DNA of 64,000 nucleotides, from NCBI GenBank assembly GCA_963678705.1, contig OY783212.1, forward strand, positions 5,394,001 to 5,458,000. The letters are read 5' to 3'. Positions 63,282 through 64,000 of the stretch are shown here, piece after piece. A model generated the notes under the pieces. The model was given only the letters and a program-made list of their open reading frames with translations. It did not search any database and was not told the origin of the DNA. The translations under genes were made by a program, and so were the position numbers. Positions within the stretch are counted from its first letter, which is position 1; every line of letters begins with the position of its first letter. Source of the DNA: Panorpa germanica (Eukaryota; Arthropoda; Insecta; Mecoptera; Panorpidae).

Positions 63282-63430
63282 TTAACTGGAAGTTTCTTTC
63301 ATTGAACAGTAATCAAAACCGCTTGTGATTTCTGTCACTTGGGTTTGGCTAAGTTCATACATCTCCATATCTTGAGGTACCTTTATCACGTCCTGTTCCG
63401 GTAATGTTGTTGTTTGTTCATCAAGAGGAA
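63282..63430 (-). CDS. Last coding exon of an unidentified gene (partial)
   Basis: A minus-strand exon begins after the acceptor TTTATATAG at 63,431 and ends with TAA at 63,284-63,282. In the frame that reaches this stop the residues include PLDEQTTTLPEQDVIKVPQD, EMYELSQTQVTEI and FDYCSMKETSS. The segment is acidic, Ser/Thr-rich and probably disordered. I do not recognise the family; upstream exons lie beyond the window. Clean reading frame, acceptor and composition unlike the flanks support a real exon. Confidence 0.5.
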
Positions 63431-64000
63431 CTATATAAACGACACAATACATATTTCAAAAAAAAATATTAAGAAAAAATTATAAAATAAAAAATTGACA
63501 AATATTAAAAAAACATATTTCCTAATACAAAAATTATTACTTTTAGTAATTTTATATGTTGTATATATCCGAATTTTGAAACTGTTGATATTGTAATTTT
63601 ATTATATGTTATTTTAATATCTACAAACTAATTTATCAATATATTAAATTCTATTTCAATTTATTAATTAACTTTATATTATACTGTATTTTCTATTTGT
63701 TTTACTTTTTTTTCTTATTAAATTATAACATTTTTATATTAATACATTTCCAATATTACTTTGGTTCTAATAAAATTTATAAAAACGTAATAATACTTTT
63801 TTAGACTTAAAATAAAAAAACGAATTAAAACAAGAATAACAAGTAAAAGTTTCTTATTTAAACGATAAGAAAAATACAGCAGAATGCCACTTTTTTTTAT
63901 ATAAACGCCTACAAGTAGAAAGCTATATTAGCTATTTATATTTATGTTATTTCAGAAGATGCATTAAATTTTAGCCTATCAAGATATATCATATTTGATA
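63431..64000. other. Probable intron of the right-edge gene
   Basis: Very AT-rich sequence after the acceptor at 63,431, with no further exon recognised before the window ends. Confidence 0.4.

Overview
The window is AT-rich eukaryotic DNA, most likely from an insect or another arthropod. It has GT-AG spliced genes with short AT-rich introns, animal-type proteins (Mvb12, Surf4, Ubl5, argininosuccinate synthase) and typical insect transposon debris (mariner, hAT and PIF/Harbinger-like MITEs, a Ty3/Gypsy element). I cannot name a species from the sequence.

Layout. Positions 1-43,800 hold no host gene that I can support. The stretch is filled with mobile-element material: several kinds of MITE, decayed mariner/IS630-type transposase pieces, candidate SINE/LINE fragments and simple repeats. 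Its centrepiece is a complete LTR retrotransposon on the minus strand (17,501-25,304; 7,804 bp). It has two 748-bp LTRs in which I see no difference, a 4-bp target duplication GTAT, a primer-binding site and one open 1,649-codon gag-pol frame. Its pol is Ty3/Gypsy-like, while the N-terminal gag region resembles the DUF1759 gag better known from BEL/Pao elements.

Positions 43,834-63,430 form a compact gene block. In order: Mvb12 (minus, 6 exons, ESCRT-I subunit), Surf4 (minus, 5 exons, ER cargo receptor), a small unrecognised ORF (minus), Ubl5/Hub1 (plus, 3 exons), argininosuccinate synthase (minus, 8 exons) and the last exon of an unidentified gene that runs off the right edge (minus). I rebuilt every exon of the four recognised genes; frames and splice phases close without a break, giving 313, 270, 73 and 409 residues. 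The four work in separate housekeeping processes (endosomal sorting, ER export, splicing, arginine synthesis), and nothing suggests a shared pathway. Ubl5 and argininosuccinate synthase converge with only 229 bp between their stop codons.

No complete new multi-gene system is evident. The observations most worth a second look are the young mosaic retrotransposon with its leader tandem array and a duplicated PPT/LTR junction, three GACGTC sites at exact 11-bp spacing before a TATA motif, long hairpins in Mvb12 intron 1 and beside Surf4, and a nested MITE-in-MITE insertion. All positions and translations were worked out by eye; no database search was run.
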